The notes: a model not told the origin generated them from the sequence alone. Counted from the first letter of the stretch, positions 1 through 9,539 are shown. The stretch is DNA of 64,000 nucleotides from Rhodopirellula baltica SH 1 (GCF_000196115.1 NC_005027.1:4960001-5024000), one strand, 5' to 3'. Made by a program: numbers and translations.

Positions 1-1644
1 GACCAACCCCTGTTGGATCCAACTCCTCACGTGTCTGGCGAATCGATCATCACGAACGGTGAAGTACTGAGCTCCATGGTCGAATCCCCCACCCGAATCG
101 CTACGTCGCGTCGCCAATCGGCCGCCAACGCCGCGTGATTTTTCAAACACCTGAACGTCCAATCCATGATCCTGCAGGGTGCGTGCGGCGACCAGCCCGG
201 CCAACCCCGCACCCACGATCGCAACTCGCGGCAATCCTGCTGCGACCGGACGGTTGATCCATTCGGCAACCTGAGGCTGATCGATGCGTTTGCCCTGCTC
301 TTCGATGGTACGTGAACGCACCTTGCCATAAATCGGTTGTTCTGGTTCAGAAGGACGATCGAACTGACCAAAGGACCACAGAATTCCGCTGTAGCTGATT
401 GGGCTTCGCCCATCGATCGCATACCGATGGTTCAAGTCAATGCACTGAGCGAGTGCCTGACAGGGTTGCGATGTCATTGCCAAAAAAGCTTTGCCCCAAG
501 TCATCCGCAGATTGTGATGCAACTCTCCGTGTCTCAGCAGACTCCTCTGCGCCAGGTTCCACAACGATTGCGACGACTTCCCGCGTGCAAGTGTCTCCCA
601 ATCCAAGACTTCGTCTCGAGAATCCTCAGCATGTTTCTCGAGCGTCTCGCGTGACCATTTCGGCAGCACGGCCATGGTGTCGAGGTCTTCCACATGCTCC
701 AGACAAAATCGGAACACCATTTCACGCCATACAACGAGTTCGTCGACGTACTTCCTCGCTCCCATCGCAGCGGCTTCTCGTGCGATGCGAAATGGGCTGA
801 TCATCCCGTAATGCAAGTAACCGCTTAAACGACTGACACCCAACGGATCGTCGGGATGATTGCGTTGCCTGGAGTACTGAGTCAAAGACTTTTCACGAAA
901 ACGATCCCAACGAGCGTAGCCAGCCCGCATGCCCCCGGGCGTATCCGCGACCGGGCCGACCGAATGATCGACTTTGCACTGGCTGATCAATTCAGCCAAG
1001 TCGACATCCTGCAGATCAATCGGGGCGAACCCCAATGGCCCGGTGAACTTCGCTGGCAGCAGGTTAGCTGGCAATTCTTCGTACGGACGAGACAGACGAT
1101 TCTCGAGCTCACTTTGAATCAATCGTCGAAACTCAAACGCTCGCGTCGGGACGGCATCGACAGACTGAGATGGCACAATGCAACTCGTGTCGACCAACAT
1201 GATCGGTGTTGTCACCAAACTACGCAGCCGCTCGACCCAACATGCTATTGGTGCAACAGGCATTTCCTCACTGACCAACACCGCAGCCCGGCGGCACAAA
1301 TCCCTCAGGTGTGGCCCACGCTGCCCATGACGCTCCAAGTGAAACGCGTAGGTAATCCCCCGTGCCTGCAATTCTCGCTGAACGTCTCGGGCACCCTGCA
1401 TGATAAACGCGTGATGGCGATCTGACGCGTAGGGATATTTTTCAGACAACCCGTGATAAACCAACAGTGGCAAACCGGTTTTGTGAGCCATCCAAATCGC
1501 CGCGTCCAATGCTGGATTTTCATGCCCCCGCAAAGCGTTATGCATCCAGTACAGCACCATCTCACCTGGCGGGTGATCGGTTTGATTGGGTGCAACCACC
1601 CAACGCCGGCGCTCAGCCAAAGATGCGGGGATCATTTGATCCAC
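1..1644 (-). CDS. Class II photolyase fused to a renalase-like FAD oxidoreductase (partial, runs off left edge)
   Basis: The reading frame is open from a GTG at 1644 to base 1 (548 codons, no stop). GGAG lies 9 nt before the GTG, and an in-frame TAA sits just upstream; an ATG at 1635 is the alternative. Residues about 1-455 look like a class II cyclobutane pyrimidine dimer photolyase: an early VLYWMHNALRG stretch, then SLWNLAQRSLLRHGELHHN, LRMTWGK, YAIDGRSPISYSGILWSFG and QPIYGKVR, the usual FAD-binding C-terminal blocks. After a short linker a Rossmann dinucleotide motif begins (RVAIVGAGLAGLVAAR, residues 473 on), followed by VFEKSRGVGGRLATRR and FDHGAQYFTVRD, typical of renalase/NAD-FAD oxidoreductases. 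The first domain repairs UV lesions using light; the second presumably oxidises a small substrate with FAD. It lies 87 nt after hpnE on the same strand. The C-terminal end of the second domain is outside the window. Confidence 0.85.
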   Translation of the reverse strand, partial: MDQMIPASLAERRRWVVAPNQTDHPPGEMVLYWMHNALRGHENPALDAAIWMAHKTGLPLLVYHGLSEKYPYASDRHHAFIMQGARDVQRELQARGITYAFHLERHGQRGPHLRDLCRRAAVLVSEEMPVAPIACWVERLRSLVTTPIMLVDTSCIVPSQSVDAVPTRAFEFRRLIQSELENRLSRPYEELPANLLPAKFTGPLGFAPIDLQDVDLAELISQCKVDHSVGPVADTPGGMRAGYARWDRFREKSLTQYSRQRNHPDDPLGVSRLSGYLHYGMISPFRIAREAAAMGARKYVDELVVWREMVFRFCLEHVEDLDTMAVLPKWSRETLEKHAEDSRDEVLDWETLARGKSSQSLWNLAQRSLLRHGELHHNLRMTWGKAFLAMTSQPCQALAQCIDLNHRYAIDGRSPISYSGILWSFGQFDRPSEPEQPIYGKVRSRTIEEQGKRIDQPQVAEWINRPVAAGLPRVAIVGAGLAGLVAARTLQDHGLDVQVFEKSRGVGGRLATRRSDSGGGFDHGAQYFTVRDDRFARHVRSWIQQGLV

Positions 1645-1731
1645 AATGGTTTACTCCAGAAAAAATGGGTCGGTCGATTCAATACGGTAGACGCACGGCA
1701 AACGAAGGCACTCAGCCTCCAATCACCCTGG

Positions 1732-3150
1732 CTACCGGATCATTTGACGGGCCAGCCAACCTCGCTTCAATTCCTTTGGAACGCTCAGCTCCTCTGTCCC
1801 CCTCGCGACCAATGATTCCAACACTGAGTTGGCTGCCAATTGCCCACTGATCGCCGCTCCTTCCATCGTCGCCGGCCATCCCGTCGCAACTGCATCTCCC
1901 GCCAAATGAAGCCCCGGACAAGACGTCTTCGATGCGGGCCGCCGCACCTGAGTCTCTGGACTAACGGAAAAAACGGCATGCGGATCGGTCACAACACGGC
2001 TCTTCAACACTTTCGGCATTCCCGCTTTGGGAAACGCCTCGGACAGTTCCCGCACCACTTGAGAAACCAATTTCTCTTTCGGCCAATCACTCCTGGCATG
2101 CTGACCGCTGATCACCACTTGATGATAGACACCTTCCGTAGGCGACGCATTTCCGATCGTTTGGATCGGGTCTTGAAAGAACCATTGGGCCAACGTTCCC
2201 ACCATCACCACATGAGGCATGGGTGTCAATGAACGGTCGAGCCAAAGGTGCAACCCGGTGATTGGCGAGGATGAGAATGATGTCGATTGCTCACCCCAAA
2301 TCTCCGGAAACCATCGGCGACTGACATGCCAGGGCGTTGCCACGATCACATGGTCAGCAAGCAGAGATTCGGCACCAGAGCGTTCGATGGTCCACCGGTT
2401 GGATTCGGCATTCCAGTTCAATTCACGAACAGCATGCCCAAGCTCAAACGCGACCCCGCGCTGATCCAATGGTTTTCGAAACCCATCGCCAAAGATTTCA
2501 GACAAAGGACGCCGAGGCACCCAAACATCACTCGCATGCCTCGCACCCGCAAATCCATCGATCATCACTTTCCTGGCAGCGGCCATGGAGACTCGTTTTG
2601 GAATGTCGCCCAGAGCGCTGATCAAAATCACGTCCCAAAATCTTTCAAGCGTGTCTTCGGATTGCCCATTGGCTTGCAACCAAACCGAAGCGGTGACATC
2701 GATCAACTCGGACTCAGGCGTCCTCATCAGACGCCACAAGGCAGCCCGAATCTCGCGTTGGTTCTTTCGCGACAAATGTTTCAATGAAGAGAGCGCTGAT
2801 GAAAGATGCAACGGCGGGGGCAACCAACGACTTGGACGGAACCGGCTGAATCCATGCTGCGGATGATAGAACGTCAACTCGCTGTAACACTGAAAGCGAT
2901 CCAGCAGCCCCATCCGCTGGAGCAGATCCAACAAAGTCGTGCAGCACCCCATCGCAACGTGCTGGCAATAGTCGACCGTTTGACCGGAGCGAGACTCAAC
3001 AAATGATCCCGCTCTGCCTCCCGTATTGCGTCGCGATTCTGCCACCACAACCTGCATTTCACCACGATGAAAAACACCGGTCCGCGAAAGTGCTTCGGCG
3101 GCAGATAGTCCAGCGATTCCTCCACCGACAATGACGACTCGACTCGTCAT
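1732..3150 (-). CDS. hpnE: Hydroxysqualene dehydroxylase HpnE (squalene-associated FAD desaturase)
   Basis: A 472-residue flavoprotein of the phytoene desaturase/amine oxidase superfamily. The N-terminus has the FAD-binding dinucleotide fold (VVIVGGGIAGLSAAEAL, residues 5-21) and NTGGRAGSF soon after; the C-terminus has the family signature LHLAGDAVATGWPATMEGA. HpnE reduces hydroxysqualene to squalene, the last step of the bacterial HpnCDE route. The start overlaps the end of hpnD by 4 nt (ATGA), so the genes are translationally coupled. It is somewhat longer than the roughly 420 residues usual for HpnE, with no obvious extra domain. A carotenoid desaturase is the main alternative, but the adjacent hpnC and hpnD make HpnE the better call. 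Confidence 0.88.
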   Translation of the reverse strand: MTSRVVIVGGGIAGLSAAEALSRTGVFHRGEMQVVVAESRRNTGGRAGSFVESRSGQTVDYCQHVAMGCCTTLLDLLQRMGLLDRFQCYSELTFYHPQHGFSRFRPSRWLPPPLHLSSALSSLKHLSRKNQREIRAALWRLMRTPESELIDVTASVWLQANGQSEDTLERFWDVILISALGDIPKRVSMAAARKVMIDGFAGARHASDVWVPRRPLSEIFGDGFRKPLDQRGVAFELGHAVRELNWNAESNRWTIERSGAESLLADHVIVATPWHVSRRWFPEIWGEQSTSFSSSPITGLHLWLDRSLTPMPHVVMVGTLAQWFFQDPIQTIGNASPTEGVYHQVVISGQHARSDWPKEKLVSQVVRELSEAFPKAGMPKVLKSRVVTDPHAVFSVSPETQVRRPASKTSCPGLHLAGDAVATGWPATMEGAAISGQLAANSVLESLVARGTEELSVPKELKRGWLARQMIR

Positions 3151-4157
3151 ACCGGTTCATCACCACGAGTTGAAACTGGCTCTTCGACCGTCATCAACTC
3201 AAGCGGTGGAACGGGCAGACGTCGGTACAAAGGCCCCACAAAATGATGAGACACGATGCCAATTCGATCCCGCATCCCGAGCGAGACACGACGAGAGACC
3301 ACAGCATCCGGATCATCAATGATCCGCTGCAACAGTTTCCGATACGTCCGCCACATCATGCTGAACATTGGGCGACCATCGTCGTGCAACGAATCCCAAA
3401 CACGCCACCCTGAATCAAACAGCTCCGCCGCGCGACGGGTTTCGTCGAGCAACAAACAACGCAGCCTCGCGTCTTTTCGCGGATTCAACAGATCATCTTC
3501 TTCTAAACCATGTTGTTCATAGTGCTGACGAGGAAGATAAATCCGTCCCCGCGCGGCGTCTTCACTGACATCTCGCAAAATATTGGTCAACTGGAATGCC
3601 AAACCGCAGTCCACGGCGGCTTGCATCGGCAACGGCGAACGGAAGCCCCAAATATGCAAACACGCGATTCCAACCGCTGAAGCGACCAAGTAACAATAGT
3701 GTTCAAGTTGCTCAAACGTATCAAACCGGTTCTTCTGTTGATCCGCCATCACGCCATCGATAATCTCGAGTAGATATCGAGAGGGTATTTGATAGCGATC
3801 TGCCGCATGCCGCAGTGCTGGCATGATCTCCGTGGCATGTCGAACCAAATCGACGGACGAATTGGGAGGAATGTTCTCGACACCATCCGCCAATCGGATC
3901 GGCTGGCTTCCTTCTCCGATTAGATTCATCGCCGTGGTTTGACGCCACCATTGCAGCCAACTTCTACGCAAAGCAAGCGGTTCGTCGCAGTCACCCAAAT
4001 CATCGGTCACGCGCGCGAAGGCATACAGCGCCGACATCGCGTCGCGTTTCGCTCGCGGCAACAACCAAAACGAGCGATAAAAGCTGCTTCCCGACCGACG
4101 CGAAATTCTTCGCACCGCCGCGTAGCTGGACATCAGTTGTTTGTGGTCAGATGTCAT
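3147..4157 (-). CDS. hpnD: Presqualene diphosphate synthase HpnD
   Basis: A 336-residue all-helical prenyl synthase of the squalene/phytoene synthase family. The first aspartate-rich motif is at residues 52-56 (DDLGD, in YAFARVTDDLGD) and the second at about 192-200 (NILRDVSED), followed by GRIYLPRQ. HpnD condenses two farnesyl diphosphates to presqualene diphosphate. It is distinguished from HpnC by its position, by the IDGVMADQ and HYCYLVASAVG stretches, and by the pairing with a second, clearly HpnC-like paralogue immediately upstream. It overlaps hpnC and hpnE by 4 nt on either side. The first motif reads DDLGDCDE rather than the more usual DDxxDE, a mild oddity. Confidence 0.87.
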   Translation of the reverse strand: MTSDHKQLMSSYAAVRRISRRSGSSFYRSFWLLPRAKRDAMSALYAFARVTDDLGDCDEPLALRRSWLQWWRQTTAMNLIGEGSQPIRLADGVENIPPNSSVDLVRHATEIMPALRHAADRYQIPSRYLLEIIDGVMADQQKNRFDTFEQLEHYCYLVASAVGIACLHIWGFRSPLPMQAAVDCGLAFQLTNILRDVSEDAARGRIYLPRQHYEQHGLEEDDLLNPRKDARLRCLLLDETRRAAELFDSGWRVWDSLHDDGRPMFSMMWRTYRKLLQRIIDDPDAVVSRRVSLGMRDRIGIVSHHFVGPLYRRLPVPPLELMTVEEPVSTRGDEPV

Positions 4158-5233
4158 CGCGATGTTTCTCCACGAACACGTCCTGACCTAAACCGTTGCC
4201 ACATCGCTTGACCGAGCAATCGCAGTTGCGTTGAACGACGAACGACCGGACGAACTCTTAACACGTCAAAATCAATCGCTTCAATCGCGTCGACGGTTGC
4301 GAGACCGCCCTCGACGAATAACTTTAGGTCCGCACTCAACCAACCCGGAACCAGATCCACCAAGGGCACCCCGCGGTGAAAGCGTTCTCGTGTTCGTTCG
4401 CACAGGAACTTGATCGCCTCGCGAACTTCGCTCGGAGTGGTTTGCCCCGAATCCAAACCCCGGCGAATGGTTTCTTCTTCAAACCCGAACCGGTGCATGA
4501 TCGACTGCGGGAGATACACCCGACCGATCAAGCGGTCCCGCGAAACATCTTGCCAAAAATTCACCAACTGAAGCGCCGTGCAAATTTCGTCGGACAACAA
4601 CACATTTTCATCGCTATCCGCATCCGCGAGTCGCAGGATCATTCGCCCGACCGGATTGGCCGACCGGCGACAGTAATCAAGCAATTGTTCTTCGTCGCGG
4701 TAACGCACGACCGATTGATCCTGGACAAATGCGTCCAAGAGATCATCCAGCAATTGCCTAGGAATCGAGAATCGATGCACCGTGTCCGCCAACGCCACAA
4801 AAATGCCGGCGATTTGGCCGTCTTGCCGTTTAGCCGAATACATCGCCGCAACCGCCTGCCGATACTCCGCCAACGCTTGGACGGCTTTTTCTGGCGTTCC
4901 CGACTCATCGGCGAGATCATCTGCCGTGCGGCAAAAGGCATACAAATCGTAGAAAGGCTGCCTTACAGCGCGCGGCAACAAACAAGTCGCCACGAGAAAA
5001 TTCTCCCGGCTCGCTTTCGCAATCGCCCGGCATTCGGCTCGCGAATCCGCCAAACCGTCGCGAAAGCATCCGCGTCCGTCTTCTCCGTGAATGATCGAGG
5101 TGCTCTTTGCCGCCGAACGCCCCGACCCAGTGTTTTCCGATTCGGTGCCCCCAGACTCTGAGCGTCCCGAATCGGCGCACCCCGAACCTCGATTGGGCTC
5201 ATCCGTGCGATCGAAGGTGGTGGCTGGGGGCAA
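4154..5233 (-). CDS. hpnC: Hydroxysqualene synthase HpnC
   Basis: A squalene/phytoene synthase paralogue of 359 residues as annotated. It shows ENFLVATCLLPRAVR, the aspartate motif DDLADE (105-110), the DYCRRSANPVGR signature and NFWQDVSRD (225-233), all characteristic of HpnC. HpnC converts presqualene diphosphate to hydroxysqualene. It is first in the hpnC-hpnD-hpnE order, each pair overlapping by 4 nt. The first 60 or so residues are low-complexity (Ser, Gly, Glu rich) and absent from typical HpnC proteins, so the true start may lie further in, about residue 60-70; no strong ribosome-binding site settles it. Confidence 0.88.
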   Translation of the reverse strand: MPPATTFDRTDEPNRGSGCADSGRSESGGTESENTGSGRSAAKSTSIIHGEDGRGCFRDGLADSRAECRAIAKASRENFLVATCLLPRAVRQPFYDLYAFCRTADDLADESGTPEKAVQALAEYRQAVAAMYSAKRQDGQIAGIFVALADTVHRFSIPRQLLDDLLDAFVQDQSVVRYRDEEQLLDYCRRSANPVGRMILRLADADSDENVLLSDEICTALQLVNFWQDVSRDRLIGRVYLPQSIMHRFGFEEETIRRGLDSGQTTPSEVREAIKFLCERTRERFHRGVPLVDLVPGWLSADLKLFVEGGLATVDAIEAIDFDVLRVRPVVRRSTQLRLLGQAMWQRFRSGRVRGETSR

Positions 5234-5381
5234 CGAGATACCTGGCTGAGGTCAACGTGAAATTGGGCCGTTGGACGTTTTGGGGCTTCTGCGGTTATTC
5301 TAGCGGATGACCAACTCATCAAGAACAAACAGGCTGATGCCCCCGTTTTGACGCCATCAGCGACCTCAAAAATTGACACCC

Positions 5382-6332
5382 ATGAAAATCATTTTGGCGG
5401 CTCCCCGAGGTTTCTGTGCCGGGGTCAACATGGCAATTGATTCGCTGGATCTGACGCTGCAGAAATTTGGGCCGCCGGTCTACGTTTACCACGAGATCGT
5501 CCACAACCAATTCGTGGTCAAGACTTTTCGCGAAAAAGGAGCGGTCTTTGTCGATACCATCGACGAAGTTCCTGAGGGCGGCGTGTTGCTGTTCTCCGCT
5601 CACGGAGTGTCGCCCGAGATACGCAAGGCTGCCCAAGCCCGCAAGTTGCACGCACTCGATGCCACCTGTCCATTGGTCACCAAAGTGCACTTGGAGGCAA
5701 TCAAGTACGCCAAAGCCGGTTACACAATCATCTTGATCGGCCACGAAGGCCACGATGAAGTGCTCGGCACGATGGGTGAAGCTCCCGAAGCGATTGTGTT
5801 GGTTGAAGACGAAGCCGATGTTGATCGCTTGGAATTCGAACCGGGCACCCAACTGGCCTACCTCACCCAAACAACTCTGTCTGTCGATGATGCCGGCCGA
5901 GTCATCCGCCGTCTTCGCGAACGCTTCCCTGAAATTCATTCGCCACCGAAGGACGACATTTGTTACGCGACACAAAACCGGCAGGAGGCCGTCAAACTGC
6001 TTCGAGAGGACGCCGATGTCATCGTTGTCCTCGGCAGCCAAAACAGCAGCAACAGTCAACGACTTAAGGAACTCGCGGCTGAACAAGGCAAACGAGCAAT
6101 GCTGGTCGACGGCCCACAAGACCTCGCGGTCGATCAATTTTCTGATGACGACCGAGTGCTGATCACCGCGGGTGCCAGTGCTCCCGAATCAGTGGTTCAG
6201 TCAACCATCGATTGGCTGAAAGAGAACTTCGATGCGTCAGTGGACACACAAGTCGTCCGGGAAGAAGACGTGCAATTCCCACTGCCCAAACCCCTGCGAG
6301 CTTTCGCGGCCGAACAAGCCGCAGCGAAATGA
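5382..6332 (+). CDS. ispH: 4-hydroxy-3-methylbut-2-enyl diphosphate reductase IspH
   Basis: The last enzyme of the MEP isoprenoid pathway, making IPP and DMAPP from HMBPP with a [4Fe-4S] cluster. Cluster cysteines are visible at residues 12 (APRGFCAGV), 96 (DATCPLV) and 194 (DDICYATQNRQ); the substrate-site GHEGHDEVLGT and GSQNSSNSQRL motifs are intact. The 316-residue length is normal. The ATG at 5382 is chosen because MKIILAAPRGFCAGV begins exactly as the family does; a TTG three codons upstream is possible but unneeded. It is divergent from hpnCDE across a 148-nt gap, so the supply of C5 units and the squalene branch are physically linked. Confidence 0.96.
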   Translation: MKIILAAPRGFCAGVNMAIDSLDLTLQKFGPPVYVYHEIVHNQFVVKTFREKGAVFVDTIDEVPEGGVLLFSAHGVSPEIRKAAQARKLHALDATCPLVTKVHLEAIKYAKAGYTIILIGHEGHDEVLGTMGEAPEAIVLVEDEADVDRLEFEPGTQLAYLTQTTLSVDDAGRVIRRLRERFPEIHSPPKDDICYATQNRQEAVKLLREDADVIVVLGSQNSSNSQRLKELAAEQGKRAMLVDGPQDLAVDQFSDDDRVLITAGASAPESVVQSTIDWLKENFDASVDTQVVREEDVQFPLPKPLRAFAAEQAAAK

Positions 6333-6349
6333 GTGCCTGAATCAGTGGC

Positions 6350-6365
6350 ATAGGCTTCCAGCCTG
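6350..6365. repeat. Short palindromic repeat, copy 1
   Basis: ATAGGCTTCCAGCCTG contains an AGGCT/AGCCT palindrome and lies 17 nt after the ispH stop. The same 16 bases recur at 57372-57387, 7 nt after the rtcR stop. It may act as a weak terminator or be a small dispersed intergenic repeat; two copies cannot decide this. Confidence 0.5.
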
Positions 6366-6455
6366 TGATGGATCCCCACAATCTAGAAGCCTGAGCCAGA
6401 CTTTACTCAAACGGCCCCACTCTTCACCAAACGATCGAAACCGTTGAGCTCTCTC

Positions 6456-9400
6456 TCACCGATCTTCGAACGGTTCCTTCAAACCTTCCACGATGCCGAC
6501 ACGTCGATTGACATCAATGGGCTTGCTGTTGATCGTGTCCCAGCGCTGAACTTCCCCGCTTGGCCATTGCACGGCAATGGAATCTAGCGTGGCAACATCA
6601 CCCAAGCCAAAATGCAAAATGGCTTCGTTGCGACAGGCGTAGCCATCTCCCGCCGTGACCACACTTGTCCAAACTTGGTCCCCCGCGGTCAACTCGATGT
6701 GAGCCCCAATGGCATCCCGCTCGGATCGTGTGCCAATCAGTCGCAATTGGATGTAGTTGCCAACGGCCTCCGTTTCGTTTCGCAACAGTTCCGCTGCGGA
6801 ATCCGCGTAAGTCACAACCGCGTCCAGACGCCCATCGCGATCGAAGTCGCATGTTGCCACTCCGCGACCAAGACGTTCACGTTCCCATTGGCCGTCGGGA
6901 TCGTCCATTTTTGCAAGCTCAAAGCGTTTGCCTTGATTGACCAACAACTGCGTCTTCATCCGGAAGGGTGTCCCACGGTCGGTCAAATCCTCGACGTGCC
7001 CGTTGGCAACTAACAAATCAATCCAGCCATTGTTGTCGTAGTCCAAACCCTGCACGCCGAACCCAGTCGTGCGTGACGTCAATTGATCGATTCCAAACGC
7101 AACGGCGCGATCAGCAAACATGCCCGCGCTGGTTTGGCAAAAATGATTGGCCCATTCGTCGTAGAAATTACTGACATGCAAATCCAGCTTCTGATCGCGA
7201 TTGAAGTCCGCCATCGCAATGCCCATGCAAGCGTTCTTGTCTCCACCAGGCCCAACCGCGACGCCTCGTATCGCGGCTTGGTTTCGCCATTCTTGCTCCT
7301 CGTTTGCATCGCCAGCTTGAAACCAAAAGTGGTTGGCTCGTTGATCATTCGCGACAAAGATTTCGTTCCCTGGCTGCTGGTCCATGTCGGCGATCATCAC
7401 GCCCATGCCAGTGCTGCGAGATTGCGCTGAATCGCCCAATGATTGTCGCCGTCCTGCACCCTTTCCGTTAGAAACCAACACCTCACTCAATGCCGGTTGG
7501 AAATGCAAAGGCCCCGGCAACTTGACCGGCGTCCCATCCGGAGTTCTTTCGATCGGCTTTCGGACCGCAGAATCATCGACGTAATTGACCTCGACAATAT
7601 CCGGCAATTGATCACCGGTCACATCAGCAATCGCTGCGGAAAGGGTGAACGATTCGGATGACACCGATTCTGTTTCGCTTAGTTCCGAAAGCAGGTGTTT
7701 TTCAAACGTCCCGTCGGCTTGATTGATCAACAATGCGTTTTCACCAAAGTTGGCCAGCAAAAGATCCGGCCAACCGTCTTGGTTCCAGTCGCCGGCGGTC
7801 ACCCCATGCCCGTACCCGCGATCATCACTCATCGATACATCGACGATGTTCGTGAACTTTCCGTCCAATTGACGATACAAGGCATTGGGCTTCACACCCG
7901 AACGCGTGGTCGCCTCGCCGGCGGCTTGATTGAAGTAAAAATCAACTCGTCCATCCGCGTCGAAATCCAAACAAGCCACCCCGCCACCCAAAGGCTCATG
8001 CAGTCGAAATTCCGACTCGACTGGATCAACCGCATTGAACCACTGAAAGTGGATGCCCACCTCTGACGCCACATCCACCAAGCGAGCCTGGGGCGATTCG
8101 ATGCTGGTTGGCGGTGGATTGCCGGTCGCAGTTTCGCTGCGTGTTCGCCTGGCGAGTGCTTCCATCCATACGGAACTTTGATCCGCAAACTGCTCGAGAT
8201 CCAATCCCACCAACAAGACTCGTTCGTCGATTCCTTTGGGGTGTTTCGTGAACGTTTCCTGCGTTGTTCGCCTGAGGGTGCTCCAGTCCCTGATCGGATG
8301 CATGGACGCCAGAAGCGATTGCCAACCCAGCGATTCCCCGAGACAACCTTGCTTCCAAAGCAAGTCCGCCAAACGGTCGAACATCTCTGCTTGCTCCTCT
8401 CGCGACACTGGGCTGGATTGTGCGTTCCAAAGTTGATTCGCGAGCCACTGAGTCTCGTCCAATTGCAGCAATCGCTCGCTAAGACGTTCGCGAGCATCCT
8501 TGAGCGAACCTTCCCTCGCAGAAACGACCTTCGACTCGGCGTCCAAAACTTCCAACGTGGCGGAAAGGCTATCCCAGGCGACTTGGCTGTGCGGTTCGCG
8601 ACGGATCGCTTCTAAGAAACAGCGAGCCGCAAAGTCGTTTCGGCGGCTGAGAGTTGCTGGCTTCACGTCCGTTTGCGATGCGAGCACTCCATCGCGCAGT
8701 GCGATGCCCCATGACAACCAATAGGCCGGGTAACGACGAAGCCGCTTAGCGTCCGTCTCAATCGCCCAATCAATCCACTGGGATTCTTGCTGAGCCGACG
8801 CATACAACCAACCGAGCATCGCGACGGCGGCGGGATCATTGCGTTTGATTTCGTCACTGGTCGCCAACACATCGATGGCTTCCTGCAAATCGCCACGACT
8901 GCGAAGCGCGGCGACAACGCTCAGCACTCCTTTGCGATCCACCGCGTCTCGGTCTTTGATATCCGGCTTGGATTCAAAATTGACCTGAGGCCGATGCGGG
9001 TAGATCAACCCGATCAATTCCGGTGGGCTCAAGCCAACTCGTCCGGCCAGCAATCGGTATTGCACGTTGGCATCAAAGCGGTAACCGCGTTGAGCCAGCA
9101 AACCGGCGTAGTCTCGTCGCAATTCTACATTCTGCGGATGAGCCTGAATCAACTCCCGTAGCCGCCTCATCGCTTCGCTCGCATCGCCAGCTTCAAAAGC
9201 CAAGCTGGCGGCCTGCGATGCGAGTGCGACTTCTTCGGCTGGTTTGGTAGCGATCAACTCATCCAACAACTTGATCGCTTCCGCTGGTCGACCATCTCGA
9301 ACCTGCTGAGCAATCTGTTCTCGTAGGCTGAAAGGTTCGTTGACGACGGGCTTGGGTTCCTCGTTCGGAACGACCGAATTGGCCGGTGCAGATGGCTTGC

Positions 9401-9539
9401 AACCGATCCAACAACACAGACACAACAGCCCCAAACACCAACCAAACAGCCAGCACCAACCATCATTGCGATGAGCAAACGTCGTCGGACGCGTGAAAGT
9501 CGCCTTGGCAAAGTTCGTCAAAAGGATCAATGGCTGCAT
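6456..9539 (-). CDS. CRTAC/ASPIC-type FG-GAP repeat lipoprotein with N-terminal TPR-like region
   Basis: About 1027 residues from the ATG at 9539; the frame is open to 9701, but the ATG at 9539 puts a hydrophobic segment and a lipobox-like WIGC (Cys 47) at the N-terminus. The next 450 or so residues are helical and TPR-like (residue pairs such as EAIKLLDELIA and EAMRRLRELIQ). The second half carries repeated FG-GAP/VCBS units with calcium-binding-like Asp ladders (DFDADGRVD, DWNQDGWPDLL, DYDNNGWIDLL, DFDRDGRLD). The C-terminus ends in an ASPIC/UnbV domain (TAGDGYACRNEAILHFGLG, IAVQWPSG). It is probably an extracytoplasmic beta-propeller protein anchored by lipid. Function is unknown; such proteins are expanded in planctomycetes. 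Confidence 0.8.
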   Translation of the reverse strand: MQPLILLTNFAKATFTRPTTFAHRNDGWCWLFGWCLGLLCLCCWIGCKPSAPANSVVPNEEPKPVVNEPFSLREQIAQQVRDGRPAEAIKLLDELIATKPAEEVALASQAASLAFEAGDASEAMRRLRELIQAHPQNVELRRDYAGLLAQRGYRFDANVQYRLLAGRVGLSPPELIGLIYPHRPQVNFESKPDIKDRDAVDRKGVLSVVAALRSRGDLQEAIDVLATSDEIKRNDPAAVAMLGWLYASAQQESQWIDWAIETDAKRLRRYPAYWLSWGIALRDGVLASQTDVKPATLSRRNDFAARCFLEAIRREPHSQVAWDSLSATLEVLDAESKVVSAREGSLKDARERLSERLLQLDETQWLANQLWNAQSSPVSREEQAEMFDRLADLLWKQGCLGESLGWQSLLASMHPIRDWSTLRRTTQETFTKHPKGIDERVLLVGLDLEQFADQSSVWMEALARRTRSETATGNPPPTSIESPQARLVDVASEVGIHFQWFNAVDPVESEFRLHEPLGGGVACLDFDADGRVDFYFNQAAGEATTRSGVKPNALYRQLDGKFTNIVDVSMSDDRGYGHGVTAGDWNQDGWPDLLLANFGENALLINQADGTFEKHLLSELSETESVSSESFTLSAAIADVTGDQLPDIVEVNYVDDSAVRKPIERTPDGTPVKLPGPLHFQPALSEVLVSNGKGAGRRQSLGDSAQSRSTGMGVMIADMDQQPGNEIFVANDQRANHFWFQAGDANEEQEWRNQAAIRGVAVGPGGDKNACMGIAMADFNRDQKLDLHVSNFYDEWANHFCQTSAGMFADRAVAFGIDQLTSRTTGFGVQGLDYDNNGWIDLLVANGHVEDLTDRGTPFRMKTQLLVNQGKRFELAKMDDPDGQWERERLGRGVATCDFDRDGRLDAVVTYADSAAELLRNETEAVGNYIQLRLIGTRSERDAIGAHIELTAGDQVWTSVVTAGDGYACRNEAILHFGLGDVATLDSIAVQWPSGEVQRWDTINSKPIDVNRRVGIVEGLKEPFEDR

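Noticed and set aside
4376-5161. 261-codon plus-strand frame opposite hpnC
   Set aside because: Opposite a well-supported HpnC gene; translation is Arg/His-rich and featureless.
5271-5301. Possible sigma70 promoter for ispH (TTGGAC, 19 nt, TATTCT)
   Set aside because: Both hexamers are imperfect and the 19-nt spacing is long; not good enough to annotate.
5319-6137. Long minus-strand frame (272 codons) opposite ispH
   Set aside because: Antisense to a clear IspH; the frame follows from codon use on the other strand and shows no family motif.
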